A stretch of DNA of 5,696 nt from Planctomycetota bacterium (GTDB lineage Bacteria > Planctomycetota > Phycisphaerae > FEN-1346). Each line of letters starts with the position of its first letter. Positions within the stretch are counted from its first letter, which is position 1. The translations under genes were made by a program, and so were the position numbers. The stretch lies in contig JAPLML010000096.1 in assembly GCA_026387055.1 (NCBI GenBank), positions 1 through 5,696 on the forward strand. The letters are read 5' to 3'. Shown piece after piece: positions 3,910 through 5,696 of the stretch. The notes under the pieces are model-generated. The model made no database searches and had not been told where the DNA came from. It saw only the letters and a program-made list of their open reading frames with translations.

Positions 3910-5598
3910 ATGCCCCGGCTCAAACCCGTTCTGCTGCTGATCGTTGTTGCCTGCCTCGCCGCCTCGGCCCTGGCCGCCGACGCGCCGCCGCCGGCGCCTG
4001 AGAAACCCGCCTACCTCGCCGCCGGCCCGGAAGACATGCAGTGGTGGCGCGAGGCGCGGTTCGGCCTCTTCATCCACTGGGGGCCGGTCAGCCTCAAGGG
4101 GACCGAGATCGGCTGGTCGCGCGGCGGCCCGCGGCGCGGCACCGGCGGCACCGGCGAGATCCCCCTGGAGGTCTACGACAACCTCTACAAGGAGTTCAAC
4201 CCCACGAAGTTCGACGCCAACGAATGGGTGGCCGTGGCCAAGGCCGCCGGCATGAAGTACCTCGTCTTCACCTCCAAGCACCACGACGGCTTCTCGGAGT
4301 TCGATTCGGGGCTCACCGAGTACAAGATCACCCGCTCCCCCTTCAAGCGCGACGTGGTGAAGGAGCTGGCCGACGCCTGCCACGCGGCGGGCCTGCGCCT
4401 CGGCTGGTACTACTCGCCCCCCGACTGGCACCATCTCGACTACCGCACCGAGCGCCACGCGAAGTACATCGAGTACCTTCACGGCCAGATCCGGGAGCTC
4501 ATGAGCCATTATGGAAAAATCGACATCCTATGGTTCGACGGCCTCGGCGGCTCGGCGAAGGACTGGGACGCCGAGAACCTCTTCAAGCTGATCCGCTCCC
4601 TCCAGCCCCACATCATCATCAATAACCGCGCGGGCCTGCCCGCCGACCTGGACACGCCCGAGCAGACGATCGGCCGCTTCCAAACCGGCCGGGCCTGGGA
4701 ATCCTGCATCACGATCTGCCGGCAGTGGGCGTGGAAGCCGAACGACCAGATGAAGTCCCTCAAGGAATGCCTCCAGACGCTCCTGAGGTGCGCCGGCGGC
4801 GACGGCAACCTCCTCTTCAACGTCGGTCCCATGCCCACCGGCGAGATCGAGCCGCGCCAGGTCGAGCGCCTCAAGGAGATGGGCCGGTGGCTCGCCACGT
4901 ACGGCGAGACGGTCTACGGCACGCGGGGCGGCCCCTGGCGCCCCGGCCCGTGGGGCGCCGCCACGTGCAAAGATAAAACGGTCTACCTCCATATCATGAA
5001 GTGGGACGACGGCGGGGTGACGCTCCCCGCCATCGACCGCAAGGTCGTCTCCGCGAAGGCGTTGACCGGCGGCACGGCCGAGGTCCGCGCGGGCGAGGAG
5101 GGCCTGACCATCTTGGTGCCCCCGGCCGACCGGCAGGAGATCGACACCCTCGTCGCCCTCACCCTCGACGGCCCCGCCTTCGACGCCAAGGTCGCCAGGC
5201 CGGCGGGTTCGGTGACCGCGGGCAAGAAGGCGGCGGCCTCAAACGTCTACCGCAACATGCTCGCCCAGCACGGCCCCCAGAGGGCCGTCGATGACGACGA
5301 CGAGACCCGCTGGGCAACCGACACCGGCGTCCACGAGGCATGGCTCGAGGTGGACCTCGGGAAACCGGAGACGGTCGACCGGGCGGCGATCAGCGAGGAG
5401 TACGACCGCGTCGGCGCGTTCGAGCTTCAGGCGAAGCGCGACGGCCAGTGGGAGACCTTCGCGCGGGGCGAGAAGATCGGGCACGACCTGGCGCTGAAGT
5501 TCGCGCCGGTCACCGCCCAGGTCTTCCGCCTGAACATCCTCAAGGCCGACGACGGCCCGACGATCTGGGAATTCCGGCTGTTCGCAGCAAAAAGATAA
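3910..5598 (+). CDS. Secreted alpha-L-fucosidase (GH29) with C-terminal F5/8 type C domain
   Basis: This 562-residue protein should be a retaining exo-alpha-L-fucosidase (EC 3.2.1.51) acting outside the cytoplasm on fucosylated glycans. Residues 1-22 form a signal peptide (R3/K5, hydrophobic 7-19, ALA cleavage site at 20-22). VVAC (12-15) also fits a lipobox, so a lipoprotein is possible. The GH29 barrel covers about 38-335: FIHWGP (54-59), KHHDGF (123-128), LGWYYSPPDWH (164-174), and ILWFDG (206-211) with D210 as probable nucleophile. WESC (263-266) aligns with the human FUCA1 WEMC stretch, making E264 the likely acid/base; E251 in TPEQ is an alternative. GGDGNLLFNVGP (296-307) is the late GH29 motif. 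A small beta domain follows (about 340-425). Residues 433-562 are an F5/8 type C (CBM32-like) domain: SNVY (444-447), AVDDDDETRWATD (459-471) and AWLEVDLGKP (477-486), ending in WEFRLFA. It may be co-transcribed with the flavoprotein gene. The substrate (mucin, algal or plant glycan) is unknown. Confidence 0.95.
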   Translation: MPRLKPVLLLIVVACLAASALAADAPPPAPEKPAYLAAGPEDMQWWREARFGLFIHWGPVSLKGTEIGWSRGGPRRGTGGTGEIPLEVYDNLYKEFNPTKFDANEWVAVAKAAGMKYLVFTSKHHDGFSEFDSGLTEYKITRSPFKRDVVKELADACHAAGLRLGWYYSPPDWHHLDYRTERHAKYIEYLHGQIRELMSHYGKIDILWFDGLGGSAKDWDAENLFKLIRSLQPHIIINNRAGLPADLDTPEQTIGRFQTGRAWESCITICRQWAWKPNDQMKSLKECLQTLLRCAGGDGNLLFNVGPMPTGEIEPRQVERLKEMGRWLATYGETVYGTRGGPWRPGPWGAATCKDKTVYLHIMKWDDGGVTLPAIDRKVVSAKALTGGTAEVRAGEEGLTILVPPADRQEIDTLVALTLDGPAFDAKVARPAGSVTAGKKAAASNVYRNMLAQHGPQRAVDDDDETRWATDTGVHEAWLEVDLGKPETVDRAAISEEYDRVGAFELQAKRDGQWETFARGEKIGHDLALKFAPVTAQVFRLNILKADDGPTIWEFRLFAAKR

Positions 5599-5619
5599 AG
5601 GCGGGAACAAGCGACCGGG

Positions 5620-5642
5620 GTGGCATAATGCTACAATGCCAC
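5620..5642 (+). promoter_or_regulatory. Inverted repeat with tandem -10-like motifs upstream of the right repeat hairpin
   Basis: GTGGCAT (5620-5626) and ATGCCAC (5636-5642) are perfect 7-bp arms around a 9-nt centre. Within it are TGGCATAAT (5621-5629) and TGCTACAAT (5629-5637), both of the extended -10 form TGN plus a TATAAT-like hexamer. No -35 is evident. Transcription from the second motif would begin near 5644, at the base of the hairpin at 5646-5673. It could be a promoter for a downstream gene or small RNA, or part of the repeat with no such role. Confidence 0.35.
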
Positions 5643-5696
5643 TTCGCGCGGCGGGTCTCCCGACCCGCCGCGCACCTGCGTTATCTCGCCGCCCGG
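5624..5696 (+). repeat. 73-bp intergenic repeat, right copy (inverted partner of 33-105)
   Basis: Positions 5642-5696 match the reverse complement of 33-87 without a mismatch, and 5624-5641 match 88-105 with 5 mismatches. It begins 26 nt after the fucosidase stop codon and runs to the window end, so its right border is not seen. The order relative to the upstream gene (TGCTACAAY, hairpin, then ACCTGCGTTATCTCG) is the same as for the left copy relative to mlaD. No coding potential is visible in 5599-5696. Confidence 0.85.
5646..5673 (+). repeat. Perfect 12-4-12 hairpin within the right repeat
   Basis: Arms GCGCGGCGGGTC (5646-5657) and GACCCGCCGCGC (5662-5673) flank the loop TCCC. It is identical to the minus strand of 56-83. 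There is no following T-run, so it is not a standard intrinsic terminator, although it lies downstream of the fucosidase gene and could form the 3' end or stabilise it. Confidence 0.8.

Noticed and set aside
2979..4509. Minus-strand open frames opposite the flavoprotein and fucosidase genes
   Set aside because: Their composition is antisense-like, and the plus-strand proteins carry complete family motifs.
5646..5673. Intrinsic transcription terminator after the fucosidase gene
   Set aside because: The stem is strong but is followed by ACCTGCGTTATC, not a T-run; the same holds for the left copy after mlaD. It was kept as a repeat hairpin.
33..5696. Composite transposon with 73-bp terminal inverted repeats
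   Set aside because: There is no transposase or recombinase between the repeats, no target-site duplication can be checked at the window edges, and the genes are housekeeping-like. A dispersed intergenic palindrome family, also present inside at 2046-2073, explains it better.

Overview
This 5.7-kb, high-GC window holds five protein-coding genes in two divergent blocks around a promoter region at about 2948-3203. Both outer ends carry copies of the same palindrome-containing intergenic repeat. The organism cannot be named from sequence alone. My best guess is a Planctomycetota (Phycisphaerae-like) or related PVC-group bacterium, probably a metagenome-assembled genome. The reasons are the Mla-type lipid transporter (a diderm envelope), a secreted GH29 fucosidase with a discoidin domain, high GC, and intergenic spaces rich in palindromes and 7-nt tandem repeats. 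I hold this at moderate-to-low confidence.

Minus-strand block (140-2947, read right to left): a MlaE-type permease, a MlaF-type ABC ATPase and a MlaD-type MCE protein with a long helical tail. Together they form the inner-membrane core of a phospholipid transporter between the inner and outer membranes. No MlaB, MlaC or MlaA is present, and the block appears to end at mlaD, where the repeat begins. The mlaF stop codon lies within the mlaD Shine-Dalgarno sequence. The 109-nt mlaE-mlaF gap holds a 28-nt hairpin and a degenerate heptad repeat that runs over the mlaF start codon.

Plus-strand block (3204-5598): a short ferredoxin/flavodoxin-NAD(P)H-reductase-like flavoprotein, then, 37 nt later, an exported alpha-L-fucosidase (GH29) with a C-terminal F5/8 type C (CBM32-like) domain. 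Co-transcription is possible. No functional link between the two, or to the lipid transporter, is evident.

Intergenic DNA: positions 33-105 and 5624-5696 are a 73-bp inverted repeat (55 bp identical, then 5 mismatches in 18 bp). Each copy lies just downstream of the last gene of its block, in the same orientation relative to that gene. Each contains a perfect 12-bp stem with a 4-nt loop, and each is preceded by a TGCTACAAY motif that resembles an extended -10 element. A related hairpin lies between mlaE and mlaF, and half of another sits at the window's left edge. This repeat family, with its internal covariation, is the most interesting content here. The protein-coding genes belong to known families, and I do not see a new multi-gene system.
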